DNA of 49,892 nt from Streptomyces spirodelae (lineage in GTDB: Bacteria; Actinomycetota; Actinomycetes; Streptomycetales; Streptomycetaceae), in contig NZ_JAFFZN010000042.1 in assembly GCF_017676385.1 (NCBI RefSeq), positions 1-49,892 of the forward strand. The letters are read 5' to 3'. Positions 1 through 9,046 of the stretch are shown piece by piece. The position numbers and the translations under genes are program-made. The stretch's first letter is position 1. The number at the start of each line of letters is the position of its first letter. The notes under the pieces are model-generated. The model had not been told where the DNA came from, did not search any database, and was given only the letters and a program-made list of their open reading frames with translations.

Positions 1-193
1 CGCCCTTGACGGCCGACACGAACGCCGACCAGCCGTCCGCCGCGAACGTCAGCACCGGCCCGTGCGGGGTCTTGCTGTCACGGACGGGGACGACAGCGGG
101 GAGGTCGTCCGCGACCTCGACGCATGCGCCACCGTCTGGGTTGCTATAGGAGCTCTTGCGCCAGGTAACGGCGCTCAGATCGAGGGATCGCAC
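1..193 (-). CDS. DUF397 domain protein (3' end cut by window edge)
   Basis: The reverse strand from a GTG at 193 reads VRSLDLSAVTWRKSSYS and continues with GGACVEVA and VPVRDSK, then a segment ending WSAFVSAVKG. This is the standard DUF397 pattern: W-RKSS-S, a central GG-CVEVA and a C-terminal 'W-F---VK'. About 64 residues are visible and the stop lies outside the window, probably within a few codons, because the family is about 60-70 residues long. The start overlaps the end of the upstream regulator by 19 bp, so the two are translationally coupled. In Streptomyces such small acidic proteins sit beside XRE/DUF5753 regulators, as in whiJ-like loci, and are thought to modulate them. The molecular role here is inferred only from that pairing. 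Confidence 0.85.
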   Translation of the reverse strand, partial: MRSLDLSAVTWRKSSYSNPDGGACVEVADDLPAVVPVRDSKTPHGPVLTFAADGWSAFVSAVKG

Positions 194-1017
194 GGCACTT
201 CCTCCAACATGCGCAGGACGAACTTCCGCGACTCAGCCGGGGACAGCGCCAAGTCGCGCAACGCATCGTACGCACGCTGCAAACGCTCAACCGACGCGTT
301 TTCCTCGATGAGGTCGCCACGGTAGGTGCTTTCGCTGTACGCCACGGTACGTGCGTCCGTGAATCGGAGGAACCACATGTCTGTTCCTACCAAGCCGTGC
401 AAGCCAGCGTCGAACGGCAGCACATGCAAGGTGACGTTGCTTCGCTGTGTCACGTCCCTGATGTACGCCAACTGCTGCTGCCACTCTCCGACGTCCCGCA
501 GCGGCGTCCGCAACACTGCTTCCGACACGATGGTCCGGAACGGCGGTGCGTCGTCGCCTTCCAGCAGAGAGCGTCGTCCCATTCGAGCCTGTACTTGTTG
601 CTCAAGCTCCGGGCCCTTCAGCCCACCAGCGGAGAGAACCTCCCTTGCGTACTCAGGGGTCTGCAACAAACCCGGAACGACGCTCACCGCGAAGTGCCAC
701 AGGCTCGTCGCCTTCGCCTCCAGATCCATGTAGCGGCGGTAGCGCTCGCGGAACTGGGTCTGGTCGTTGATGGCCAGCTCCCACAGGGCGAGTAGCAGCC
801 CTGGGGTGCCGTAGTGCTGGTCCAGGGCCTCGACCACCTCGGGTCCGCCCAGGGTCTCGCCGCTCTCCATCTTTCCGAACAGGGACCAGTCCCAGCCCAG
901 GCGATCGCCGAGCTGGCGGAGACTCTCCCCGCGCTGCGCCCGCAGGTGTCGCAGTTCCTCCGCGAACCGGGCGCGTGGTTCGCGGCTGCGGCCGGTGACC
1001 GCTCGCCTCGTCGGCAT
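175..1017 (-). CDS. XRE-family helix-turn-helix regulator with DUF5753 domain
   Basis: Predicted cytoplasmic DNA-binding protein of 280 residues. An N-terminal XRE helix-turn-helix (about residues 17-65) contains FAEELRHLRAQRGESLRQLG followed by WSLFGKMESGE. The rest is a DUF5753 (Scr1-type) domain with the typical VPGLLQTPEYAR, 'TIVSEAVLR', 'LHVLPF' and 'ESTYRGDLIEE' blocks. I start at the ATG at 1017, because GGAG lies eight bases upstream; an in-frame start 17 codons earlier lacks this. It is followed with overlap by a DUF397 gene, giving the classic Streptomyces regulator/DUF397 pair. It is divergent from the small genes at 1202-1818 and lies about 1.1 kb upstream of the BREX genes, so it could control either, but no operator is proven. 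Confidence 0.88.
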   Translation of the reverse strand: MPTRRAVTGRSREPRARFAEELRHLRAQRGESLRQLGDRLGWDWSLFGKMESGETLGGPEVVEALDQHYGTPGLLLALWELAINDQTQFRERYRRYMDLEAKATSLWHFAVSVVPGLLQTPEYAREVLSAGGLKGPELEQQVQARMGRRSLLEGDDAPPFRTIVSEAVLRTPLRDVGEWQQQLAYIRDVTQRSNVTLHVLPFDAGLHGLVGTDMWFLRFTDARTVAYSESTYRGDLIEENASVERLQRAYDALRDLALSPAESRKFVLRMLEEVPCDPSI

Positions 1018-1201
1018 GGTGTGCTCCGTGGAAGGTGTGGAACATGCGCTGGTCTGCCGGGGAAGCACAACCGGTCTGCGGTGTGCGCAGCTCAGCGAGG
1101 CCGCATTCTCGTAGTGCGCCCATTACGCACGGTAGTCCAGACGGTGCACTCCGGGTGGCGAAATATCAGAACAAACAATGAAAAGTTCAGGAGCACCCCC
1201 T
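1018..1201. promoter_or_regulatory. Divergent intergenic region between regulator and small gene pair
   Basis: This 184-bp stretch separates the XRE regulator (leftward) from the small gene at 1202 (rightward) and must carry both promoters. The last 40 bases are clearly AT-richer than the surroundings. A short inverted repeat, GTGCG (1114-1118) and CGCAC (1126-1130), lies in the middle and is a weak operator candidate. No convincing -35/-10 pair can be fixed by eye. Confidence 0.4.
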
Positions 1202-1537
1202 ATGACGAGCCCGCAGCGAGCCGACCGGGACGAGACCGCACACGAGAACGAGCTCCGGGGCTGGACGGAGGGCCGGACACCGGCCGGGGCCGCCAAGATT
1301 CGGGAGGCGGTGGAGGCGCGTGACGCGCTCGCCCGTGCGCTGACCCGGGCGGGAATCCAACTCCCGGCCATGGACGTACGGACGCCGTGGCGCGACGTGG
1401 TGGCGGGCGACGGCAGCGGCGAGGACGACCCGGACTGCGCGCGGGCCGCCCGGTACGCGCTCGTACACCTCGGCGTGTGTTCGTCCTCCGTCGCTCTCGC
1501 GCTGGCCGCCGTGATCGCGCGCGGTGCGGACCGGTGA
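1202..1537 (+). CDS. Small hypothetical protein, first of an overlapping pair
   Basis: A 111-residue protein of unknown function, starting MTSPQRADRDETAHENELRG. It is charged at the N-terminus. A helical middle section is followed by an alanine-rich C-terminus containing YALVHLGVCSSSVALALAAV, which could be a buried helix or weak membrane segment. The ATG at 1202 is preceded by AGGAG at a good distance; an ATG eight codons earlier has no such site. The gene overlaps the next one in a GTGA (1534-1537), so both are one transcription unit. The third codon positions are strongly GC, supporting real coding. I do not recognise the family with certainty; similar small proteins occur beside XRE/DUF397 regulators in streptomycetes. 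Confidence 0.7.
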   Translation: MTSPQRADRDETAHENELRGWTEGRTPAGAAKIREAVEARDALARALTRAGIQLPAMDVRTPWRDVVAGDGSGEDDPDCARAARYALVHLGVCSSSVALALAAVIARGADR

Positions 1538-1818
1538 CGGACGGCCGGCCTCAGCCGCAGGCGCCCACCATGGCCACGCCCGTTGAGCCGGTTATCGGTT
1601 CGACCGTACGGGACCTCACCAACGCCCGGGTCGGGGTCGTGAGGGGGCGGGAGGGCGCCCGCCTCCGGCTCCGGCCGCTCAGCGGGGGACGGGAGTGGGA
1701 CGCGGACCCCGACCGCGTCCGGCTCCTGACCCATGCCGAAGTGCTGAGCGCCCGGGTCGCGGAGCTGAACGCGCGCAGCAGACGGACCCTCGACATCAGC
1801 GGGCTGAGCACTCCCTGA
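1534..1818 (+). CDS. Small hypothetical protein, second of an overlapping pair
   Basis: A 94-residue protein translated from the GTG inside the GTGA overlap with the preceding gene. After a proline-rich start it reads VIGSTVRDLTNARVGVVRG and then LRPLSGGREWDADPDRVRLL. This resembles a small beta-rich fold with a conserved GG-EWDADP motif seen in many Streptomyces hypothetical proteins that accompany XRE regulators. No catalytic residues or membrane segments are evident. The tight overlap implies co-translation and possibly a physical partner in the preceding protein. Function is unknown. It is the last gene before the roughly 300-bp space that precedes the BREX operon. Confidence 0.7.
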   Translation: MTDGRPQPQAPTMATPVEPVIGSTVRDLTNARVGVVRGREGARLRLRPLSGGREWDADPDRVRLLTHAEVLSARVAELNARSRRTLDISGLSTP

Positions 1819-2000
1819 CGCGTCCGGGAGGGCCATCGGCGACAGCCGCATGGCGCCCGGCCCGCCCGCACGCGCCCAGGTACGCCCGTCCACGCCTGTG
1901 CACGCCCGTGCACAGGCGCCGCGTATCCCCCGACCCCCGCCTCGATGTGACTGCGTTTCACCACCCTGCTCTCTCAGCGGACTTATGTGTCGGAGAATGG

Positions 2001-2014
2001 TCCCGGTACCGGGA
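2001..2014. promoter_or_regulatory. Perfect 14-bp palindrome upstream of pglY
   Basis: TCCCGGTACCGGGA is a perfect palindrome centred about 110 bp upstream of the pglY ATG. It lies in the 298-bp stretch (1819-2116) that holds no other gene, and is a candidate operator for the BREX operon. The only regulator gene nearby is the XRE protein at 175-1017. Binding is inference. Confidence 0.4.
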
Positions 2015-2116
2015 TGAAGACCCGCACAGAAGACGATCCGTAGACCCGTCGATACGGCGGATGGCACGGCCACGGCCCCCAGCGTGCCCGGAGCCGGAAG
2101 GAGAGCGAGAGCCTCG

Positions 2117-5100
2117 ATGGCCCAGGACCAGCAGTCGCAGGCGCCCCTGCTTCGCGATGTCATCGACATCAAGGAGTCCATTTCCACCTCGGACTTCGTG
2201 CTGCAGTTGTCCGAGGCGACGACGCCGCAAGGGGCCGAGCACGCGCTGCGGGACTATGTGGTCACGGAGCGGCTGCTGGAGAACTTCGACGAGGCGCTGG
2301 GCCTGATCAAGTCGGCGCTGGACGGGCACGCGTCCAAGGCGGCGTATCTGCACGGCTCGTTCGGTTCCGGTAAGTCGCACTTCATGGCGGTGCTGCACGC
2401 GCTGCTGAGCGGCAGTCCGGCAGCGCGCAGCCGGGGCGACTTCGATCCGGTGCTGACCAAGCACGAGTGGCTGGGCACGGACGGGAAGAAGTTCCTGCTG
2501 GTGCCGTACCACATGCTCGGGGCGAAGGCCATGGAGCAGCGGGTGCTCGGCGGGTACGTGAGCCACGTCAAGCGGCTGCACCCGGAGGCGCCGACGCCGC
2601 AGGTGTACCGGACGGACGCGCTGTTCGACGACATCCGGGCCATGCGGGCGCGGATGGGGGACGCGGCGGTCATCAACGGCCTCACCTCCCCGGAGGGGTC
2701 CGGCGGGGACGAGGACGACGAGTGGGGTGAGTCGTTCGCCTGGCAGCCGGCGCTGCTGGACACCGCGCTGGCCGCCGAGGAGGTGCACGAGTCGGGGCAG
2801 GCGCTGAACCTGGTGAGCCCGTCGACCCCGGCGGAGCTGCGGGCCCGGCTGGTGGAGGACGCTAGTACGTATCTGCTGCCGGGGTTCGCCAAGAACGCCA
2901 CGGAGGACGAGCACGGGTTCGTCTCGCTGGACGCGGGGCTCGGCATCGTCGCCGAGCATGCCAAATCGCTGGGCTACGACGGCCTGATCCTCTTCCTGGA
3001 CGAGCTGATCCTGTGGCTGGCGACCCTCATCCACGACCAGAAGTGGGTGGCCCGCGAGGCCGGGAAGATCACCAACTTCGTGGAGGGCGGCGACGCGCGC
3101 CGCGCCATCCCGGTCGTCTCCTTCATAGCCCGGCAGAGGGATCTGCGGGAGCTGGTGGGTGAGGAGGTGTCGGGTGCCGCCGAGTCGTCCATCCAGGACA
3201 CGCTCAATCTGGCCTCGGGCCGGTTCGACAAGATCACCCTGGAGGACCGGAACCTGCCCCAGGTCGCGCACGCACGGCTGCTGAAGCCGAAGAACGCCGA
3301 GGCCGGGGCGCGCATCGAGGCGCAGTTCGAGAAGACGCGCAAGGTCCGCCAGGAAGTGTGGGACACCCTGCTCGGCTCGGACCGGGGTGCGGACGGGGTG
3401 GGGGCCGACGAGGACAGCTTCCGGCTCACTTATCCCTTCTCCCCCGCGTTCATGGACACGCTCGTCCATGTGTCCTCGGCGCTGCAGCGCAACCGGACCG
3501 GTATGAAGCTGATGGGGCAACTGCTCGCCGACCACCGCGACGAGCTGCGGCTCGGGGATCTCATCCCGGTCGGCGATCTGTACCCGCTGATCGCGGACGG
3601 GGGCGACAAGCCGTTCACCGACAGCCTGAAGGTCGTCTTCGAGGCGGCGGACAAGCTGTACAAGACCAAGCTGCGGCCGTATCTGCTCGGCACGTACAAC
3701 GTGACCGAGGAGGACGTCGAGCAGTACGCGCACCGCGGGCCGGACAGCATCAAGGACCCGGAGCTGCGCGGGCGGATCAAGACGTTCGTGGGCGACAACA
3801 GGATCGTCGGCACCCTGCTGCTGTCGGCGCTGGCGCCCAGCGTCCCGGCGCTGGCGGACCTGACGATCCGCAGGCTCTCCGCGCTGAACTACGGCTCCGT
3901 CGTCGCGCCGATACCGGGGCGCGAGTACGGCATCCTGAAGAACAAGGTGGCCGAATGGGCGGGCCGCTTCCCCGAGATCAAGGAGACCGGCACCGAGGCG
4001 AACCCGGGGGTGCGGCTCGAACTCTCCGGTGTGGACGTCGACTCCGTGATCGCCAACGCCAAGGTCAACGACAACCCGGGCAACCGGCAGGCGCTGGCCA
4101 AGCGGCTGCTGTCCGAGGAGCTGGGCGTGGCGCACGGGCAGTTGGCCAGCAGGGTCGACTTCGTGTGGCGGGGTACGGAGCGCGCCGCCGAGGTCGTCTT
4201 CGGGAACGTCGCGGACGAGGACGAGCTGGCAGACCACGATCTGATGCCGCAGGAGGACGGCCTGTGGCGGATCGTCGTCGACCTCCCCTTCGACGAGGGC
4301 GAGTTCGGCCCCCGGGACGACGTCAACCGGATGCAGCGGCTGCGCGAGAGGCAGCAGAGCGAACGGTCCCGTACGGTCGCCTGGCTGCCCACCCATCTGT
4401 CGGCGCAGCGGTACGCGGACTTCTGCCGCCTGGTCGTCATCGACAAGGCGCTCGCCGACGAGCAGCGCTTCGAGTCCCAGTACGCGGGCCATCTGAACGC
4501 CGACAACCGGGCGCGGGCCAAGGGGCTGCTGGAGACCCAGCGCGAGTCGCTGTTGAAGAACGTGAAGGCGGCCTTCAAGCAGGCGTACGGGCTGGCGGAC
4601 AAGAAGGCCACCGATGTCGAGCTGGGCTTCGGCGAGCACCTCCAGTCGCTGCGGGAGGTCGACGGGCTGACGCTCTCCTTCGGCCAGTCGCTGCGTGACG
4701 GGCTGCGCCATGTCGTGGGCAGGCTGCTGGCGGCGCAGTACCCGGACCACCCGGACCTCGACCCCGACAACACCGGCACACCGGTGAAGTCGTCCGACGT
4801 CCGCAAGGTGTTCGCCCATGTTCGGGCGGCTGCGGAGGCGCGCGACCAGCGTACGGAGGTTCCGGCCGCCGACCGCAAGGCGATGCAGCGCATCGCCGGG
4901 CCGCTGCGGCTCGGGCAGCAGAAGGAGGCGTACTTCGAGCTCTCGCTGTACTGGGCCGACCACTTCCGGCGGCTGGCGCGCGAGCAGGGCCACACCGGTG
5001 ACCTCAGCCTGATCACCCTCACCGACTGGACGGACCTGCCGCAGCCTCGCGGGCTGCCCGGGTATCTGGCGCGGCTCGTGGTCGCGGCTTTCGCCGAGAT

Positions 5101-6028
5101 GGACGACCGGGTGTGGGTGCGTGGCGGAATGCCGCTGGACCCGGCGCCGGAGATGGCACAGCTCAAGGAGCACGACGCGCTGCGCAGCCAGCCGCTGCCC
5201 GGTGAGGAGGACTGGGAGTGCGCGCGGCAGCGGTTCGCCACGATCTTCGGAAAGACCGCGCCGACGCTGCGGCGCGGCCGGATCGTCAACCAGTTCGCCC
5301 GCCAGATCGCGGAGGAGGCCCGCACCCACCAGGAGCAGGCGGCCGGGCTGGTGCGGCAACTGGAGGAGCACTCGGCGTTCCTGGAGCTGGACGACACGGA
5401 CGAGAGCGGGCGGCTGGCGCTGGGCCGCCGCTGCGTCGAACTGCTGAAGGCGCTGACCCAGGGCATGGGGCAGGGCGCCGCCGGAGCCAAGAAGACGGTG
5501 GAGGCGCTCGCCGCCTTCGACCTCGGAGAGGTCTCCGCCCACCGCTACGGCACCTCGATCACCCAGGCCGGAGCCGTGGCCCGCGCGCTGGACGCCGCGT
5601 CCTGGACCACCCTCGACCTCGCCTCCAGCGAGGGGCCGGAGGGCCGGGCGCTGCTGGAGTCGCTGCGCAACGTGGCGCGCAGCGACCAGCGGACGAGCGA
5701 CCTGTGCGCCGCGCTGGAGCGCACCCAGCGCGAGGTGCTGGCCCTGGTGAAGCGCAACCGGGCGGCGGCAGCGCCGCAGCCCGATGCCGAGCCCACCCGG
5801 CCGCCCGGCCCCGGCGACGTTCCGCTGCACACGGACAGCAGCCACCCGCCCGTCCCGGAGCAACTGTCGCCCGGGGCAGGAGGGCGCGCGGGGCAGGTGA
5901 AGCGCTCCGGCGGCAGCCGGACCACCGCCGCACGCGCCGCGGCCGAGCTGCGGGAGGAGCTGACCGCACTGGCGGCAGCCGAGCCCGATGCCACGGTCGA
6001 GGTCACCTGGCGGGTCGTCGAGTCATGA
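2117..6028 (+). CDS. pglY: BREX-2 P-loop ATPase PglY (BrxC/PglY family)
   Basis: Large cytoplasmic ATPase of 1303 residues, matching the usual size (about 1200-1300) of PglY/BrxC from BREX phage-defence systems. It opens with LRDVIDIKESISTSDFVLQL, typical of the family. Walker A is GSFGSGKS at residues 80-87. A Walker B segment with LILFLDEL lies around residues 290-297. The remainder is the long helical body, followed by a Pro/Ser-rich linker (about 1215-1265) and a short C-terminal helical piece. I choose the ATG at 2117, with AAGGAG about 13 bases upstream; an in-frame GTG at 2084 is possible. It overlaps pglZ by ATGA, as expected for a co-translated pair. In the S. coelicolor Pgl system PglY and PglZ are both needed for phage growth limitation. 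Confidence 0.92.
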   Translation: MAQDQQSQAPLLRDVIDIKESISTSDFVLQLSEATTPQGAEHALRDYVVTERLLENFDEALGLIKSALDGHASKAAYLHGSFGSGKSHFMAVLHALLSGSPAARSRGDFDPVLTKHEWLGTDGKKFLLVPYHMLGAKAMEQRVLGGYVSHVKRLHPEAPTPQVYRTDALFDDIRAMRARMGDAAVINGLTSPEGSGGDEDDEWGESFAWQPALLDTALAAEEVHESGQALNLVSPSTPAELRARLVEDASTYLLPGFAKNATEDEHGFVSLDAGLGIVAEHAKSLGYDGLILFLDELILWLATLIHDQKWVAREAGKITNFVEGGDARRAIPVVSFIARQRDLRELVGEEVSGAAESSIQDTLNLASGRFDKITLEDRNLPQVAHARLLKPKNAEAGARIEAQFEKTRKVRQEVWDTLLGSDRGADGVGADEDSFRLTYPFSPAFMDTLVHVSSALQRNRTGMKLMGQLLADHRDELRLGDLIPVGDLYPLIADGGDKPFTDSLKVVFEAADKLYKTKLRPYLLGTYNVTEEDVEQYAHRGPDSIKDPELRGRIKTFVGDNRIVGTLLLSALAPSVPALADLTIRRLSALNYGSVVAPIPGREYGILKNKVAEWAGRFPEIKETGTEANPGVRLELSGVDVDSVIANAKVNDNPGNRQALAKRLLSEELGVAHGQLASRVDFVWRGTERAAEVVFGNVADEDELADHDLMPQEDGLWRIVVDLPFDEGEFGPRDDVNRMQRLRERQQSERSRTVAWLPTHLSAQRYADFCRLVVIDKALADEQRFESQYAGHLNADNRARAKGLLETQRESLLKNVKAAFKQAYGLADKKATDVELGFGEHLQSLREVDGLTLSFGQSLRDGLRHVVGRLLAAQYPDHPDLDPDNTGTPVKSSDVRKVFAHVRAAAEARDQRTEVPAADRKAMQRIAGPLRLGQQKEAYFELSLYWADHFRRLAREQGHTGDLSLITLTDWTDLPQPRGLPGYLARLVVAAFAEMDDRVWVRGGMPLDPAPEMAQLKEHDALRSQPLPGEEDWECARQRFATIFGKTAPTLRRGRIVNQFARQIAEEARTHQEQAAGLVRQLEEHSAFLELDDTDESGRLALGRRCVELLKALTQGMGQGAAGAKKTVEALAAFDLGEVSAHRYGTSITQAGAVARALDAASWTTLDLASSEGPEGRALLESLRNVARSDQRTSDLCAALERTQREVLALVKRNRAAAAPQPDAEPTRPPGPGDVPLHTDSSHPPVPEQLSPGAGGRAGQVKRSGGSRTTAARAAAELREELTALAAAEPDATVEVTWRVVES

Positions 6029-9006
6029 GCGCCCCGGTCACCGACACCCCAGGAGCCGCCGCGCCCGCGGTCTCGGCGGCGGCGCGGCTGAACGTCGCCA
6101 CCGTCACCCAGTACCTGTCCTCGCAGACCTCGCTCGCCGACGCGCTCACCGGCAACGACAAACGGCGTGCGGTGCTGCTGCGTTCCGTGCCCGAGTGGCA
6201 CGGTCCGCCGCGGCCCACGTGGGGGGAGGGCTGCACCGCCCGGGTAGCCGTCGCGCTCTCTCCGCTCGCCGTCCACGAGCTCGTCCTGAACCACCTCGCC
6301 GAATCGTCCGACGGCGGGGACGGACCCGCCGTGCTGGTCGTGCTGACCGACCGCGAGCAGGGCGAACTGGACGCGTCGATCGTGGCCCGTACGCACAAGA
6401 AGCGCGTCAACACCGTCGACGGCTGGGACGTGGTGCGTGAGGCGTTCGGCGCCGAGCAGTTGGAGACGCGTCTCAAGGACGCGAGCTGGGCTGCAGAGGC
6501 GCTGCTGGACGCCACTCCGCCGGGCGGCTGGCCCCCGCACCCGGGCAGCGTGCTGTCGCGGCGTACGGCGCTGTCCACGCTGGCACTGCGGCGGCTGCGG
6601 CTGGGGCGCTACGACAGCGAGGCCGGACGGGCGCACCGCGCTCCGGTGAGCGACACCCTGGACATCCACACCTTGCTCGGCTGGTCCCTGGACCCTGGCG
6701 GCCCTGAACGGCTGCTGGAACTGCGCGCTCCCGAACGCAAGGGACTGACGGAGTTCCTCGGTGAAGAGGGGCAGGCAGGTCCGGCCGGGCAGGCGCTGCT
6801 GGCACTGGTGGAGGCCGAGCACGGGCCGGACGCGGTGGCCTTCGGCCTGGTGTGCGGCGCGCTGTGGCTGCACGCCCCCGCCGACGCCGACACCTACCGG
6901 GCACGGGGACGCGCCGAGCGCTGGTTCGGGGAACAGCCGCCGGCGGTCGGCGAGGCTCTGGACGTGCTGGCCGCCGCGTTCGGGCGGGCCTGCGAGGAGT
7001 ACGTCAGTGTGCTGCTCACCACCGCTTCCAGGGAGCAGGAGAGTGCCGCACTGGAGGCGCGCGCGGCCCGCCGGACCGCCGACACCGTGCTCGATCGGGC
7101 CACCGCTCTGAGCCGCCAGTTCGGTGCCGAGCACGCCGCCCGGGCCAGCCCTCTGCTGCTGCCGGGGCTGGAAGCCCGCTTCGCGGCGGTCGGGCACGCG
7201 CTGGCCCTGCCGGACAGCGGCCCCGAGCCCGTGAGAGCCGCCCTGGAGGTTCTGGACGACCACAAGCGGGCCGCAGAGCCCCAGGCGCGGGTACGCGTCC
7301 AGCGGGCGCACATGGCACAGCGGCTGGCCCAGTGGCTCGCCGGTGGCCCTGATACCGCATGCCGTTCGGCGGCCGATGGCATCGAGCGCCACATCCTGGA
7401 GACCGGCTGGGTGGACCAGGCACTCGAACACATCGAGGCGGGTGGCGATCCCGACCCGGTGCTCAAGTCCGCGTACGACAAACTCGCCCTACGGGTGCGC
7501 GAAGCCCGGCACGAGATCGACCGGGACTTCGCCCGCGCGCTCGCCACCTGGACGGCCGCGGGCACGCCGCCGGGCTCCATGCTGACGGTGGAGTCCTTCC
7601 TCGACAGGGTGGTCAAGCCGATCGTCCAAGGTGGGGAAGGTCGGCGGGTGCTGCTCGTCGTCCTGGACGGGATGAGCGCGGCCATCGCCACGGAACTGGG
7701 CGAGGAGATCCGCTCCTCCTGGGCCGAGTTCGACCCGGTGGCGGACGGTTCGCCGCACCGCCGCGCCATGGCCGCCGCGCTGCCGACCGTGACGGCGGTT
7801 TCCCGTACGTCGCTGTTCGCGGGCCGGCTGGTGAAGGGGGCGCAGGCGGACGAGAAGCGACTCTTCCCCCAGCAGAAGCTGTGGGGCGGGGCTCCGGCTG
7901 CCGTCTTCCACAAGGACGACCTGCGCGCGGAGACCGCCGGGGAGGTCTTCGGTCCGCAGCTCACCGAAGCGCTGGGCGACGGCCGTACGCATGTGGCGGT
8001 CGTTCTCAACGCCATCGACGACCGGCTCGGCAAGGAGCAGAAGCTCGGCGACGGCGCCTGGCAGGTCCAGCACATCCCAGGGCTGGCGGAGTTGCTGCGC
8101 GTGGCGGCGGTGGAGGGCATGGCCGTGGTGCTGACCAGCGACCACGGGCACGTGGTGGACCGGCACGGTGCGAAGGTCGAGGCAGGAGCACCGGAGTCGG
8201 CGCGCCATCGGGTGGCCGGCGAGGCCGAGGAGCCTGCTGCTGCAGCCGAAGTGGCGCTGTCCGGGCCACGGGTGGTGTGGCCCGAGCCGGGCTCATCCGT
8301 CGTCGCCCTGTGGGACGCCGACTCCCGCTTCACCGGGCTCAAGGCGGGCTACCACGGCGGGGCCTCCCTCGCAGAGGTGGCCATCCCCGTTCTCGCGTTC
8401 CTGCCGTTCGGCGCCGCACCGCCCCGGGGGTGGCGGGAGCTGGGTGAGCAGCAGCCTCCGTGGTGGAAGACCGACGAGAAGGACGCCCGGCTGCTCGGCG
8501 ACCCGCCTTCGGGCGCTGCGACGAAGGACGCGGGACCAGGCGAGAAGCAGCCGTCCCGGCACAAGCCGTCGAGAGCGCAGGCGGAACTTGCCGCCACCCA
8601 CGATTCGTTGTTCGATGTGGCCCCGGCGCCCGTGCCCGAGCCCGTCGAACCTGCGGAGCGGCCGGAGCAGCCCGAGCCGGTCGCACCGGAGGAGGCGATC
8701 GTGGCGGAGCTCTTCGCTTCGGAGACGTTCCGGGACCAGTTGGAGCTCCTGGCCCGTAAGCCGCGCGAACGGGAACTCGAAAAGTTCCGCCACGCGGTGC
8801 TCGCCCTTCTCGAAGCAGGCGGCACCCTGCCCGTGACGGCGCTGGCGCAGCGGGTCGGCTTCCCCGCCACCCGCGCCGACGGCTTCGCCGCCGTACTGCG
8901 CCAGCTCCTCAACTACGACGGTGTGCAGGTCCTGGAGACCATGCCGGACGGGCGGACGCTGCGGCTGCACGCCGACGCGCTGCGCGCGCAGTTCGGGCTG
9001 GCGTGA
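6025..9006 (+). CDS. pglZ: BREX-2 phosphatase-fold protein PglZ
   Basis: A 993-residue protein with the alkaline-phosphatase-superfamily PglZ domain, the hallmark of all BREX types. Metal-site motifs are in order: LLVVLDGMSAA (Asp548), TSDHGH (Asp706, His707, His709) and GYHGGASLAE (His777). These are the conserved blocks of the family. The N-terminal 500 residues are the BREX-2-specific region. A charged, proline-rich linker (about 830-890) leads to a C-terminal helical domain ending FGLA. Translation starts at the ATG overlapping the pglY stop in ATGA. Codons 65-68 contain a run of six G followed by A and three more G (6221-6230); see findings. brxD follows after 40 bp. The biochemical role of PglZ in defence is not settled. 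Confidence 0.93.
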   Translation: MSAPVTDTPGAAAPAVSAAARLNVATVTQYLSSQTSLADALTGNDKRRAVLLRSVPEWHGPPRPTWGEGCTARVAVALSPLAVHELVLNHLAESSDGGDGPAVLVVLTDREQGELDASIVARTHKKRVNTVDGWDVVREAFGAEQLETRLKDASWAAEALLDATPPGGWPPHPGSVLSRRTALSTLALRRLRLGRYDSEAGRAHRAPVSDTLDIHTLLGWSLDPGGPERLLELRAPERKGLTEFLGEEGQAGPAGQALLALVEAEHGPDAVAFGLVCGALWLHAPADADTYRARGRAERWFGEQPPAVGEALDVLAAAFGRACEEYVSVLLTTASREQESAALEARAARRTADTVLDRATALSRQFGAEHAARASPLLLPGLEARFAAVGHALALPDSGPEPVRAALEVLDDHKRAAEPQARVRVQRAHMAQRLAQWLAGGPDTACRSAADGIERHILETGWVDQALEHIEAGGDPDPVLKSAYDKLALRVREARHEIDRDFARALATWTAAGTPPGSMLTVESFLDRVVKPIVQGGEGRRVLLVVLDGMSAAIATELGEEIRSSWAEFDPVADGSPHRRAMAAALPTVTAVSRTSLFAGRLVKGAQADEKRLFPQQKLWGGAPAAVFHKDDLRAETAGEVFGPQLTEALGDGRTHVAVVLNAIDDRLGKEQKLGDGAWQVQHIPGLAELLRVAAVEGMAVVLTSDHGHVVDRHGAKVEAGAPESARHRVAGEAEEPAAAAEVALSGPRVVWPEPGSSVVALWDADSRFTGLKAGYHGGASLAEVAIPVLAFLPFGAAPPRGWRELGEQQPPWWKTDEKDARLLGDPPSGAATKDAGPGEKQPSRHKPSRAQAELAATHDSLFDVAPAPVPEPVEPAERPEQPEPVAPEEAIVAELFASETFRDQLELLARKPRERELEKFRHAVLALLEAGGTLPVTALAQRVGFPATRADGFAAVLRQLLNYDGVQVLETMPDGRTLRLHADALRAQFGLA

Positions 9007-9046
9007 GGGGCGCGGGGCGGCGCTGGGGGAATGCGAGACTGGGAAG

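Noticed and set aside
1958..5863. Very long open frame (about 1300 codons) antisense to pglY
   Set aside because: GC-rich codon use leaves long open antisense frames. The sequence is Arg/Gln/Leu-biased, has no recognised motif and lies opposite a clear PglY with Walker motifs.
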